Below, piece by piece: positions 32,267 through 40,488 of a stretch of DNA of 42,770 nt. The position numbers and the translations under genes were made by a program. The number at the start of each line of letters is the position of its first letter. Positions within the stretch are counted from its first letter, which is position 1. Source of the stretch: Alphaproteobacteria bacterium (GTDB taxonomy: Bacteria > Pseudomonadota > Alphaproteobacteria > UBA9219); NCBI GenBank assembly GCA_028691835.1, contig JAQUYN010000009.1, positions 1 to 42,770 on the forward strand, given 5' to 3'. Below the pieces are notes generated by a model that worked only from the letters and a program-made list of their open reading frames with translations, searched no databases and had not been told where the DNA came from.

Positions 32267-32288
32267 AAAGTTCAGGAACAAGATAAAA
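32249..32288 (+). repeat. 20-base tandem duplication between eipB and tsaB
   Basis: GTTCAGGAACAAAATAAAAA is followed directly by GTTCAGGAACAAGATAAAAA, one mismatch in 20. The first copy holds the eipB stop codon; the second abuts the tsaB ATG and provides its AGGAACAAG purine run. Confidence 0.85.
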
Positions 32289-32939
32289 ATGAAGATTCTT
32301 GCATTAGATTCCGCTGCGGATGGCTGCAATGTCTGCCTTTGGCAAGACGGGCACGTTCTTTCGTTGCGACAGGAGAAAATGGAGCGTGGACAGGACTCTC
32401 GTCTTGTCCCCTTGGTTCAAGATGTTATGGCCGAGGCCGATATCGGATATGACAAGCTTGACCGCATCGCTGTCACGCGTGGTCCCGGAAGTTTTACAGG
32501 GCTGCGTATTGGACTTGCGACGGCGCGTGGAATTGGTTTTGCGGCCCGTAAACCTGTGGTCGGGATTGATCGTTTTTCTATTTATCGATCTTTGTTTGCC
32601 TCGCGGCAAGGCGCTTTGCTGGTCGTTTTTGAATCACGGCGGCGTGAGCTTTACACATGTTTGTTCCCATCCTATGGCCAGCAACAGACGCCGGCATTAT
32701 TGACCCCCGATGAAATTGCCGCCCAGACACAAACGCATCATGACATTGTCGTTGTCGGTGACGCCATCAATACATTGCAAGGTGTTGTGGATCATCATGT
32801 GTTTGACTGGGTCACGGATCCAGACGTGGTGACCTGTGCGTACCTTGCCTCGCAAGTTGATACCAAGGATCCTGCCTATTTACCTCGTCCTTTGTACCTG
32901 CGTGCGCCTGACGTTACGATTAAAGGGTGCGATACATGA
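32289..32939 (+). CDS. tsaB: tRNA threonylcarbamoyladenosine biosynthesis protein TsaB
   Basis: 216 residues from ATG 32289, which gives the family N-terminus MKILALDSAADGCNVCLW; the frame is open upstream within eipB. The ASKHA-fold marks include VTRGPGSFTGLRIGLATARG near residue 65. TsaB is the inactive partner of TsaD and, with TsaE, makes the t6A37 modification on ANN-decoding tRNAs. The stop overlaps the rimI start as ATGA. The tsaB-rimI pair is a common arrangement. Confidence 0.95.
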   Translation: MKILALDSAADGCNVCLWQDGHVLSLRQEKMERGQDSRLVPLVQDVMAEADIGYDKLDRIAVTRGPGSFTGLRIGLATARGIGFAARKPVVGIDRFSIYRSLFASRQGALLVVFESRRRELYTCLFPSYGQQQTPALLTPDEIAAQTQTHHDIVVVGDAINTLQGVVDHHVFDWVTDPDVVTCAYLASQVDTKDPAYLPRPLYLRAPDVTIKGCDT

Positions 32940-33382
32940 CGATTGAAAAACGTCCTTTGTGTCGGGACGATGCTGCCGTGATAAGCGTTCTTCATGCTCG
33001 TTGTTTTGCGGATGAGGCGTGGAGCCAATCTCAAATTGAGGGGAGTCTGTTGTTGCCGACAACCCGTGGCGAGGGGCTGTGGGACGGGGGTGTTCTCGTT
33101 GGTTTTTATCTGGTTCAATGTGTTGGGGATGAGATAGAAATTTTGACCATTTGCGTGGATCCATCGCATCGAAGACAGGGCTTAGGCCGCGATTTGGTTC
33201 GTCATCTCATCGTGCAGCAACGGACGGGGTCTGTCTTTTTGGAGGTCGCCAAGGACAATCTTTCTGCGCTCGCCCTCTACGAATCTATGGGGTTTTGTCT
33301 CATTGGATGCCGTCCGGATTATTATCACCGTAAGGATAAGCTTGTGGACGCGCTAAATTATCGTTATTTGGTTAATGGTTAG
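32936..33382 (+). CDS. rimI: RimI-like ribosomal-protein alanine N-acetyltransferase
   Basis: 148 residues, GNAT fold. It has an N-terminal HARCFADEAWSQSQIEGSL, the strand IEILTICVDPSHRRQGLGRDLV with the acetyl-CoA loop RRQGLG, and the C-terminal SVFLEVAKDNLSALALYESM with GF, typical of RimI, which acetylates the N-terminus of S18. The tyrosine-rich end RPDYYHRKD is also RimI-like. The ATG overlaps the tsaB stop by four bases, indicating coupling. Related GNATs with other substrates cannot be excluded. Confidence 0.88.
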   Translation: MTIEKRPLCRDDAAVISVLHARCFADEAWSQSQIEGSLLLPTTRGEGLWDGGVLVGFYLVQCVGDEIEILTICVDPSHRRQGLGRDLVRHLIVQQRTGSVFLEVAKDNLSALALYESMGFCLIGCRPDYYHRKDKLVDALNYRYLVNG

Positions 33383-33474
33383 GCCTTTAGGCCTTTTCTC
33401 GCTTGTGCAATATTTGCACGTTGCTGCGTTGCGTGGTAACAGGTTCAAAGAACAAGATTAAGGGTAAGATCCTC

Positions 33475-34428
33475 ATGCAGGTGTTAGAATTCGAAAAGCC
33501 AGTTGCCGAGCTTGAAGCCAAGATTGAAGAGCTGCGCCATTTATCCAACGATGGGCAGGTTAATATTGCTGATGAGGTTGCTCGTCTTGAAAGCAAAGTG
33601 GAGCGCCAGCTTCGGGGCATCTATAATAAATTGAGCCCGGCTCAGAAGGTTCAAGTGGCGCGCCACCCTGCGCGGCCTCAGTGCTTGGATTATATCAACG
33701 CGTTTGTTGAAGATTTTACGCCGCTTGCAGGCGACCGCACGTTTGCCGAAGATCAAGCTATTATTGGTGGCTTGGGACGCATATCGGGACAGGCGTGTAT
33801 GATTATAGGTCAAGAGCGTGGCCATGACACCGAAGGGCGGTTGCGTCATAACTTCGGTATGGCCAAGCCTGAAGGTTATCGCAAGGCGCAACGCTTGATG
33901 CATTTGGCCGAGCACTTTTCGTTGCCGATTGTCACATTGATCGACACATCTGGCGCTTTTCCCGGCATTGAGGCTGAGGCTCGCGGTCAAGCTGAAGCGA
34001 TTGCGCGTTCCATCGAAGTTTGTCTTTCTGTACAAGTGCCGTTGATTTCGGTTGTGATCGGCGAGGGTGGCTCAGGTGGCGCCATTGCGCTTGCTGCTGG
34101 CGACAAAGTTTTGATGCTTGAGCATTCCATTTACTCCGTGATTTCACCCGAAGGCTGTGCCTCGATTTTGTGGCGTAGCCGTGATCAAGCAGGGGAAGCC
34201 GCTGCTGCTCTTCGCCTGACGGCACAGGATTTGTTAGAGCTTGGCGTTATTGATGCGATTATTCCCGAGCCTTTGGGTGGGGCCCACCGTCAACGTGAAG
34301 AGGTTTTTGTCGGTGTCGAAAAGGCAATCACGTCAAGTTTTGCCGAATTGATTCATCTTGATGGCGGTGTGATTCTTGAGCGTCGCCATAAGAAATTCCT
34401 TGAGATGGGAAAAAAAGGTCTGAAATAG
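33475..34428 (+). CDS. accA: Acetyl-CoA carboxylase carboxyltransferase subunit alpha
   Basis: 317 residues from ATG 33475, matching the family start (MQVLEFEKPVAELEAKIEEL); the open frame begins earlier without a start signal. Typical blocks are YINAFVEDFTPLAGDRTFAED, NFGMAKPEGYRKAQRLM, LIDTSGAFPGIEAEARGQAE and IGEGGSGGAIALAAGD. AccA with AccD moves the carboxyl group from biotin to acetyl-CoA, giving malonyl-CoA for fatty acids. It is monocistronic here and convergent with the LOG gene (9 bases between stops). Confidence 0.97.
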   Translation: MQVLEFEKPVAELEAKIEELRHLSNDGQVNIADEVARLESKVERQLRGIYNKLSPAQKVQVARHPARPQCLDYINAFVEDFTPLAGDRTFAEDQAIIGGLGRISGQACMIIGQERGHDTEGRLRHNFGMAKPEGYRKAQRLMHLAEHFSLPIVTLIDTSGAFPGIEAEARGQAEAIARSIEVCLSVQVPLISVVIGEGGSGGAIALAAGDKVLMLEHSIYSVISPEGCASILWRSRDQAGEAAAALRLTAQDLLELGVIDAIIPEPLGGAHRQREEVFVGVEKAITSSFAELIHLDGGVILERRHKKFLEMGKKGLK

Positions 34429-34437
34429 GCGCTTCGG

Positions 34438-35019
34438 TTATTTCCACTTATCTTCGGGGCTGAAGGATTCTGTTGAGATTGTTTTGATCGCGTCAATCAT
34501 TTCTTCAGGCGTGGTGACAACTGTGAAGATGCGACGGTTATTTTGCGGCGCGAAATTGGTCGTGATGACATGATCGATAAGTTCCAGCATGGGGTCCCAG
34601 AATCCACTTGCGTTATAAATCAAGATGGGTTTTGTGTGCAGGCCGATTTGTTTCCACGTTAGAATTTCGAAAAGTTCTTCAATCGTCCCAAAACCGCCGG
34701 GAAGGGCGACAAAGGCGTCAGATCGTTCTGCCATTAAGCTTTTGCGAATGTGCATGCTATCCACGACAACAAGCTCGGTTAGTCCCGTATGTTGAATCTC
34801 GTGTGAGCGTATGTGTTCCGGGATAATGCCAATCACTTCGCCGCCAGCAGCAAGCGCCGCATCGGCGGTAATGCCCATAAGGCCGATTGAGCCACCGCCG
34901 AAAATCATCCTTAAGTTATGGCGCGCCAAAGCCGTTCCAACATTGTGAGCTATTTGCTTGTATGCGGGGGCAACATGAACAGAAGAGCCGCAATAAATAC
35001 ATACAGATTCAATCGTCAA
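34438..35019 (-). CDS. LOG-family protein (TIGR00730, nucleoside-5'-monophosphate phosphoribohydrolase)
   Basis: 193 residues. A Rossmann-like fold begins VCIYCGSSVHVAPAY and contains the LOG signature RKSLMAERSDAFVALPGGFG with TIEE (PGGxGTxxE), preceded by GGGSIGLMG. Members cleave the N-glycosidic bond of adenosine-type nucleoside monophosphates; in plants they activate cytokinins, while bacterial roles are mostly unclear. The active-site Arg and Glu are present. The start is ATG 35019, with a weak AGGATAAG upstream. Neighbours give no functional hint. Confidence 0.9.
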   Translation of the reverse strand: MTIESVCIYCGSSVHVAPAYKQIAHNVGTALARHNLRMIFGGGSIGLMGITADAALAAGGEVIGIIPEHIRSHEIQHTGLTELVVVDSMHIRKSLMAERSDAFVALPGGFGTIEELFEILTWKQIGLHTKPILIYNASGFWDPMLELIDHVITTNFAPQNNRRIFTVVTTPEEMIDAIKTISTESFSPEDKWK

Positions 35020-35087
35020 GGTCTTATCCTAACATTTAGGTTCTGAAAAATGGAAGTGGGCAAGAGCATAGGCACGTCAGCATCATA

Positions 35088-35525
35088 TTACAAATATTCT
35101 GCAATAAGTCGGATAAAGGGCCTCGATTCTTGGATGAACTGGATGACTGGTTCGAAAATATAGTTTGGCGTTGGCGGTATGGATATTTCATAAATACCCG
35201 TGACAACGATTTTCATGTCTGCGCTGACCCCCACTTTGACATGTGGCAAGATGTGAGAACCTTCCAGAATTTGAATGAGAGCCCGACGCTTTTCTTGTGA
35301 AGTGATGGAAAAGGGAAGGTATCCCAGCGTCGCCCACAGAATTAATTTGTCAACGCCGCTCTCATTGTGATTGATGGCATTCATGGGGATGCCGTCAACT
35401 TCAAAACTGAAATTGCTGATCTTGGGAACTTTAATTTGTTTGATAAAAGAATCTGTACCATCAAAAAAGGACAGAACCGTACTGCTGGGATGCGGATTGT
35501 TACTTGCCATGGCTAAACTTGTCAT
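35088..35525 (-). CDS. Hypothetical protein
   Basis: 145 residues, not recognised. The N-terminal part is polar and flexible (ASNNPHPSSTVLSFFDGTD), followed by FEVDGIPMNAINHNESGVDK, a hydrophobic LILWATLGYLPFSI, and a final part with MKIVVTGIYEISI and a helix FEPVIQFIQESRPFI. It has no signal peptide or catalytic motif. An alternative start is Met6 (35510). The codon pattern and length support a real gene, but transcription is isolated between the LOG gene and the divergent psd. Confidence 0.55.
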   Translation of the reverse strand: MTSLAMASNNPHPSSTVLSFFDGTDSFIKQIKVPKISNFSFEVDGIPMNAINHNESGVDKLILWATLGYLPFSITSQEKRRALIQILEGSHILPHVKVGVSADMKIVVTGIYEISIPPTPNYIFEPVIQFIQESRPFIRLIAEYL

Positions 35526-35645
35526 TGCGGTGAACCCTAGGGAACGGCCATTGATAGATTGAGACAGCGCATTTTACACTTTGATCTTTAACAGGACTTT
35601 AATATCATCGTCGAAAGCCATCTTGATTGAAAAAACAAAGAGATA

Positions 35646-36434
35646 ATGGCTTTTGTGAAACAGAGCTTTTCAAACGCGCCTGTTTTCGCTAGCGTAGGCT
35701 TGTCTTTGAGCAACAACCGAAAGCTTCCGATGAACATGTCCGGCCTTTTGTCCTTTATCCATCCCGCAGGGCTTCCTTTTATTGCGGCTGCCGTTGTCCT
35801 TACCGTTGCTCTTGCTCTTTTTGGGGGCGTGCCGTTTCTTCTGGCGCTGATTATCCTCAGTTGGGTTGTGTACTTTTTCCGTGATCCCAAGCGGATTACG
35901 CCTGTCCGCCCCGGCCTCGTCGTCGCTCCGGCAGATGGTCGTGTTATTCTGATCGCGGATGTTGTCCCCGATAAAGACCTTGGTCTTGGCGAAGACCCGC
36001 GCACACGGATTAGCATTTTTTTGAATGTCTTTGACGTGCATGTGAATCGCTCGCCCGTGGATGGTGAAGTGGTTCACACGCATTATCGTCCGGGTAAATT
36101 CGTCAACGCTTCTCTTGATAAGGCTAGTGTGGACAATGAGCGTAATGCGCTCGCGCTTGTGATGAACGGCGACCATCCCTATGCAGGACAGAAAATTGGC
36201 GTCGTGCAAATTGCCGGTCTGATTGCGCGTCGTATTTTGTGTACGGCCAAGCCCCAAGATAAATTGAAAGCAGGTGAACGTTTTGGCATGATCCGCTTTG
36301 GAAGCCGCACCGACATTTATCTGCCCCAAGGCATGAAGCCTCTTGTTTGTATCGGCCAGCGCATGATTGGCGGAGAAACCATACTAGCCGATTGCACCAG
36401 TCAAGAACCCGCTCGTGTGGGTGAGGCGCGATAA
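35646..36434 (+). CDS. psd: Phosphatidylserine decarboxylase proenzyme
   Basis: 262 residues if ATG 35646 is used; ATG 35730 (Met29) would match the usual length of this short Psd type better, and neither has a strong ribosome binding site. Two membrane segments (FIAAAVVLTVALALFGG and LLALIILSWVVYFF) anchor it. VVAPADGRVILIADV, FLNVFDVHVNRSP and HYRPGKFVNASLDKA are family blocks. The self-cleavage site is Gly-Ser in IRFGSRTDIYLP (Ser220 from this start), which becomes the pyruvoyl group. It makes phosphatidylethanolamine from phosphatidylserine and sits 16 bases ahead of pssA, which makes its substrate. Confidence 0.94.
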   Translation: MAFVKQSFSNAPVFASVGLSLSNNRKLPMNMSGLLSFIHPAGLPFIAAAVVLTVALALFGGVPFLLALIILSWVVYFFRDPKRITPVRPGLVVAPADGRVILIADVVPDKDLGLGEDPRTRISIFLNVFDVHVNRSPVDGEVVHTHYRPGKFVNASLDKASVDNERNALALVMNGDHPYAGQKIGVVQIAGLIARRILCTAKPQDKLKAGERFGMIRFGSRTDIYLPQGMKPLVCIGQRMIGGETILADCTSQEPARVGEAR

Positions 36435-36450
36435 AAGAAGGTGTCTCTTT

Positions 36451-37239
36451 ATGTCTCCCATAAAAGGAAAAACGACCGTGCGTGAATATCCATTGACTCG
36501 GCTGTTGCCGAACATGTTGACCATTATGTCGCTTTTTGGCGGACTGACGGCTATTCGTTTTGCCATGCAAGAGAGGTGGGAGGCGGCTGCACTCGCCATC
36601 GTGATTGCCAGCGTGTTTGACGTGTTGGACGGACGCGTGGCGCGCATGCTGGGAACGACCAGTAAGTTTGGGGCTGAACTGGATTCGCTTGCCGATCTGA
36701 CAAGCTTTGGCGTTGCGCCCGGTCTTGTCTTGTATTTATGGAACATGAAAACGGGCGATGGCTTTGCCTGGTGTGCCGTTTTGGTTTTTGCGGCCTGTTC
36801 GGCCCTTCGTTTGGCTCGTTTTAATACGATGCTTGAAGATCAAAATGCGCCGAAATGGACAAAAGGTTATTTCACTGGCGTTCCTGCTCCTGCGGGGGCT
36901 GGGCTTGCGTTGTTGCCACTCTTCCTGTTCCTTGAGTTCGGCGAGTCTGTGCGGGCTGCGCCTGTCTTTCTCGCCGTTTGGATGATTATCTGTGGTGGCT
37001 TGATGGTAAGCCGTATTCCAACTTTGGCGATGAAGGGACGGCGTGTTTCGCCAATTTTCGTTGCGCCGATTATGGCTACGGTTTGTTTGTTGGTCGCTGG
37101 CGTTTTCACAAATACGTGGCTGACACTGTCCATTTTGGCTGCGGGTTACGTGTTGCATATTCCTTATGGTTGGATCAGTTTCCACCGTCGGGCCATCAAA
37201 GAAAAAGAAGGAAAAGCCGCCCATGTCCAAAACGGTTGA
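36451..37239 (+). CDS. pssA: CDP-diacylglycerol-serine O-phosphatidyltransferase
   Basis: 262 residues from ATG 36451 (AGAAGG nine bases upstream); the frame is open into psd without a start signal. The CDP-alcohol phosphatidyltransferase motif is intact: Asp57, Asp60-Gly61, Ala64-Arg65, Gly74, Asp78 and Asp82 (DVLDGRVARML ... GAELDSLAD). There are about eight membrane segments. The enzyme joins CDP-diacylglycerol and serine to give phosphatidylserine, which Psd then decarboxylates. Its end overlaps the kdsA start by 17 bases. Confidence 0.96.
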   Translation: MSPIKGKTTVREYPLTRLLPNMLTIMSLFGGLTAIRFAMQERWEAAALAIVIASVFDVLDGRVARMLGTTSKFGAELDSLADLTSFGVAPGLVLYLWNMKTGDGFAWCAVLVFAACSALRLARFNTMLEDQNAPKWTKGYFTGVPAPAGAGLALLPLFLFLEFGESVRAAPVFLAVWMIICGGLMVSRIPTLAMKGRRVSPIFVAPIMATVCLLVAGVFTNTWLTLSILAAGYVLHIPYGWISFHRRAIKEKEGKAAHVQNG

Positions 37240-38083
37240 GATTACAGCGCCGAAGGGCGGCAAGGTTATTTTCGGCAATGATCAAAAGCTGACAATTATT
37301 GCAGGCCCCTGTCAGATGGAATCGCGGCAACAAGCGCTTGAAATGAGCGCGGCGATTGCAGAGCTTGGGCGCAAATACAATGTTGGCATGGTCTATAAAA
37401 CGTCGTTTGACAAGGCCAACCGCAGCTCGATCAAAACGCAACGTGGTATTGGGCTGAAAGAGGCTTTGCCGATTTTGGCGGAGGTGCGTGAAACCTCCGG
37501 CCTTCCTGTTTTGACCGACGTTCATGAAACAAACCAATGCGCCATTGTGGCCGAGGTTGTGGATGTCCTCCAGATTCCCGCCTTTTTGTGTCGGCAAACG
37601 GATTTGCTTTTGGCTGCGGGCCAAACGGGCAAGGTGATCAATGTTAAGAAGGGGCAGTTTCTTGCGCCGTGGGATATGAAAAACGTGGCTGAAAAAATTG
37701 CCAGTACGGGCAATGAAAACATCTTGCTGTGTGATCGTGGAACAAGCTTTGGTTATAATACGCTTGTTTCGGACATGCGCGGCCTGCCTATCATGGCTGA
37801 GACTGGGTATCCCGTGATTTTTGATGCGACGCATTCGGTCCAGCAACCGGGTGGCAAGGGCGAGTGCAGCGGCGGCGAACGTCGCTTTGTTTCCACCTTG
37901 GCGCGTGCCGCAGTGGCCGTGGGTGTTGCCGGGATTTTCATTGAAACGCACCCTGACCCCGACCATGCGCCTTCGGATGGACCGAATATGATTGCCTTTG
38001 CCGATTTTCCCGAATTGATCGAAACGCTTTTGGCTTTTGATGCGCTGAGCAAGTCTAAGATGTGCGGGTGTTGTTGTTCTTAA
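37223..38083 (+). CDS. kdsA: 3-deoxy-D-manno-octulosonate 8-phosphate synthase
   Basis: 286 residues from ATG 37223, where AAGGAAAAG provides the ribosome binding site inside the end of pssA. The marks are IIAGPCQMESRQQALEMS, VYKTSFDKANRSSIKTQRG, VLTDVHETNQ, FLCRQTDLLLAAGQTG, NVKKGQFLAPWDM, LCDRGTSFGYNTLVSDMR and IETHPDPDHAPSDGPN. It condenses phosphoenolpyruvate with arabinose 5-phosphate to make Kdo-8-P for LPS. The motif CDRGTSFGY and the Cys in AGPCQ suggest the metal-dependent class. It ends in CGCCCS. Its sugar substrate is made by KdsD, encoded 1.2 kb away on the opposite strand. Confidence 0.97.
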   Translation: MSKTVEITAPKGGKVIFGNDQKLTIIAGPCQMESRQQALEMSAAIAELGRKYNVGMVYKTSFDKANRSSIKTQRGIGLKEALPILAEVRETSGLPVLTDVHETNQCAIVAEVVDVLQIPAFLCRQTDLLLAAGQTGKVINVKKGQFLAPWDMKNVAEKIASTGNENILLCDRGTSFGYNTLVSDMRGLPIMAETGYPVIFDATHSVQQPGGKGECSGGERRFVSTLARAAVAVGVAGIFIETHPDPDHAPSDGPNMIAFADFPELIETLLAFDALSKSKMCGCCCS

Positions 38084-38098
38084 GCGATAAGGACCTTC

Positions 38099-39274
38099 AT
38101 GTCCGATACAACGCAGGCTATGTCGCTCCCATCCAAAGACCTCTCCTTGGAGGCCGTGCGGGGCCTTGCGTCGATCACAGTTTTTATCTGGCACTTCTTT
38201 CTCGCGTTTGACCCGAACTTTCTTTTCGATCCCGACCGAGGCGTTGTCGGCATGCCGTACTTTGCTTTTTTTCATGGTACGGCTGCGGTTGATCTTTTTT
38301 TCGTGCTTTCAGGGTTTGTTCTGACTCGTCGTTTTTTTGAAACAGGGGATCGTGATCTTCTCATCACGGGGGCGATGAAGCGATGGTTTCGTTTGATCCC
38401 TGTGGTCCTCATCAGTGTTTTGTCGTCATGGACCTGTTTTCATTTTGGCCTTTATGCCTATGAGCAAGCCGCGCAGATGTCCCAATCCTCATGGCTTCAG
38501 CTTTGCGGCGGCGCGCATTATCCGCCCGTTGACCCCAGTTTTTTGAGTGCATTCTGGCAAGGATTTTTTGATGCGATTATCCGAGGCGAAGCCAACTTTA
38601 ATTCCAACCTTTGGACTCTGCATATTGAGTTTTGGGGGAGCCTCCTTGCGTTTGCGTTCGCATGGGGTGTGCGTCAACTGCATGGGGAGGCCCCCTTTGT
38701 ATGGTTGCTTGTTCTTATCGTGGGGGGCGTTGTTTCTTTTATTGATTTGCATTATCTCGCGTTTATTCTCGGGCCGCTGCTCGCTGCTTACGGTTCTCGC
38801 CTAAGGCCTGTTGGCGTCAAAGGTGGCTTGCCGCTTTTAATCGCAGGCCTTATCTTCCTTGGGTATCGGGCGCCGATTGGTTTTTATGAAGTTATGCAAC
38901 CGTTGGCGGCTATTCCTCGCGACACGCTGTATGTTTTGTTCTCGCTGGCCGGGAGCGCCTTGGTGATCTTGTCGTGTATCACATGGCCTGCGTTGAATGA
39001 GTCTATGCAGTCGCGCCTGTCACGTTTTCTTGGGCAGATTTCGTTCCCGCTCTACGCGCTTCACATCGTCACGATTTGTTCCTTGGGTTCAGCGGTTTTT
39101 GTTTTTATGGGTTCCAGTGATCTGTTTTATGCCAAGCTTTTCACGGCCATGATCCTTGTGCCGACGACTGTTGCGTTGGCTTATCTGTTGTCTTTGGTTG
39201 ATCAAGCGTGGGTGCGGCGGCTCAATCGATTTGTTGCACAGCGTTATGGACGACTACGCAAGGCCTGCGCGTAA
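38099..39274 (+). CDS. Acyltransferase 3 family membrane protein (OafA-like)
   Basis: 391 residues with about ten membrane helices. The family N-terminus is clear: LSLEAVRGLASITVFIWHFF with the catalytic His in the first helix, followed by AAVDLFFVLSGFVLTRRF and MKRWFRLIPVVLIS. Such proteins O-acetylate surface sugars (LPS O-antigen, peptidoglycan, exopolysaccharide). It begins 15 bases after kdsA and probably shares its transcript, which suggests an LPS-related acceptor; that is inference. Its 3' end overlaps the 3' end of the convergent kdsD by 21 bases. Confidence 0.9.
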   Translation: MSDTTQAMSLPSKDLSLEAVRGLASITVFIWHFFLAFDPNFLFDPDRGVVGMPYFAFFHGTAAVDLFFVLSGFVLTRRFFETGDRDLLITGAMKRWFRLIPVVLISVLSSWTCFHFGLYAYEQAAQMSQSSWLQLCGGAHYPPVDPSFLSAFWQGFFDAIIRGEANFNSNLWTLHIEFWGSLLAFAFAWGVRQLHGEAPFVWLLVLIVGGVVSFIDLHYLAFILGPLLAAYGSRLRPVGVKGGLPLLIAGLIFLGYRAPIGFYEVMQPLAAIPRDTLYVLFSLAGSALVILSCITWPALNESMQSRLSRFLGQISFPLYALHIVTICSLGSAVFVFMGSSDLFYAKLFTAMILVPTTVALAYLLSLVDQAWVRRLNRFVAQRYGRLRKACA

Positions 39275-40240
39275 CAAATCGTGAATGTGCAGGATGCCAA
39301 CGGGGCGGCCCGGAGGTTCGACGACGAAAACTTGCGTGCGATTTGTCTCGTTCAAGATTTTCATGGCTTCAGCGGCGAGAAGATGTGGCGACATCACCAT
39401 CGGATTGCGTGTCATAACGGTTTCGGCGGTTTTCTCGATCAGGCCATTTCCCATGTGACGACGTAAATCGCCATCCGTGATGATGCCTTGAAGCGTGCCT
39501 TCGTTATTCACGATGCCGGCGCAGCCAAAGCGTTTTTCTGTCATAACAACGAGAACATGCGCCATGTTGTCCGAGAGCTTAGCCAATGGTATTTCATCGC
39601 CGGAATGCATGAGGTTTGCAAGACGGAGGAGAGCTTTGCCCAATTTGCCACCGGGATGGAAATTACCAAAATCTTCAGCAGAGAAACCTTTGTACTCAAG
39701 CGCCGCAACGGCTAACGCATCGCCCAGAGCTAACGTCATTGTGGTGGAGGTCGTGGGGGCAAGCCCAAGCGCGCCAACTTCTGGTTCGTTGGGAAGAAGA
39801 AGCAAGGTATCCGCCGCCGTGGCTAGTGCGCTTTCTTCGCGGCTTGTGATGCCAATTAGGGGAATAGAAAAGCGCTTGGTGTAGGCGATAAGGTCGCTTA
39901 GCTCTGTCGTCTCGCCCGAGTTTGAAATCGCGATCACAACATCGTCGGTCAAGATCATACCCAGATCGCCGTGGCTCGCTTCGCCGGGATGAACGAAATA
40001 AGCTGGCGTGCCAGTTGATGCCATGGTTGCCGCAATCTTGCGCGCCACATGACCACTTTTGCCCATGCCACTGATGATAACACGGCCCTTGCAGGCAAGG
40101 ATTGTGCATACAGCTTGAATAAACGTTCCGTTGAGTTGCTCTGCCTGTAAAGCCAGAGCCTTACTTTCTGCGCGCAAGACTTTCATGCCGCTGTTCAATA
40201 TTACGGAACCGTCGTTGGCGGGGTTGTGCCTGGTGTTCAT
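39254..40240 (-). CDS. kdsD: Arabinose-5-phosphate isomerase (KdsD/KpsF)
   Basis: 328 residues: an N-terminal SIS sugar-isomerase domain (VIISGMGKSGHVARKIAATM, then STGTPAYFVHPGEASHGDLG and AISNSGETTEL) and two CBS domains (about 205-328). It turns ribulose 5-phosphate into arabinose 5-phosphate, the precursor used by KdsA. The C-terminal LHIHDLLRAGLA is typical of the family. AAAGGAC before ATG 40240 gives the start. It is convergent with the kdsA-acyltransferase transcript, so both Kdo-8-P steps are within 3 kb but on opposite strands. Confidence 0.96.
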   Translation of the reverse strand: MNTRHNPANDGSVILNSGMKVLRAESKALALQAEQLNGTFIQAVCTILACKGRVIISGMGKSGHVARKIAATMASTGTPAYFVHPGEASHGDLGMILTDDVVIAISNSGETTELSDLIAYTKRFSIPLIGITSREESALATAADTLLLLPNEPEVGALGLAPTTSTTMTLALGDALAVAALEYKGFSAEDFGNFHPGGKLGKALLRLANLMHSGDEIPLAKLSDNMAHVLVVMTEKRFGCAGIVNNEGTLQGIITDGDLRRHMGNGLIEKTAETVMTRNPMVMSPHLLAAEAMKILNETNRTQVFVVEPPGRPVGILHIHDLLRAGLA

Positions 40241-40366
40241 CAGAATTGTCCTTTTTTGCTTCGTCTATTCATAGAGCGAAGGTCCCAAGGACACAAGGCT
40301 TTGGGTGAGGGCTAGCCGTTTGCTGAAAACGCATGGAGCAACGAGCTATTTCAAAAGAGCCAAATT

Positions 40367-40438
40367 CCGGCGCAAGGGATCCAGAATCTTTTACAATTCA
40401 GTTAGTTATAGAGTTATCTGGATTCCGGCTTGTGCCGG
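40367..40438. repeat. Palindromic repeat R2, copy 2
   Basis: CCGGCGCAAGGGATCCAG (40367-40384) faces CTGGATTCCGGCTTGTGCCGG (40418-40438) around a 33-base AT-rich loop. Arms and core (CCGGCGCAA, ATCCAG, CTGGAT, CGGCTTG) match copy 1 at 21444-21549. It lies in the 248-base gap between the partner-switching module and kdsD, where no gene is seen. Confidence 0.7.
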
Positions 40439-40488
40439 GATGTTGGGGATGTATCGTTGAGTCACTTTTTGAGTTTTTCAGCGAACGG

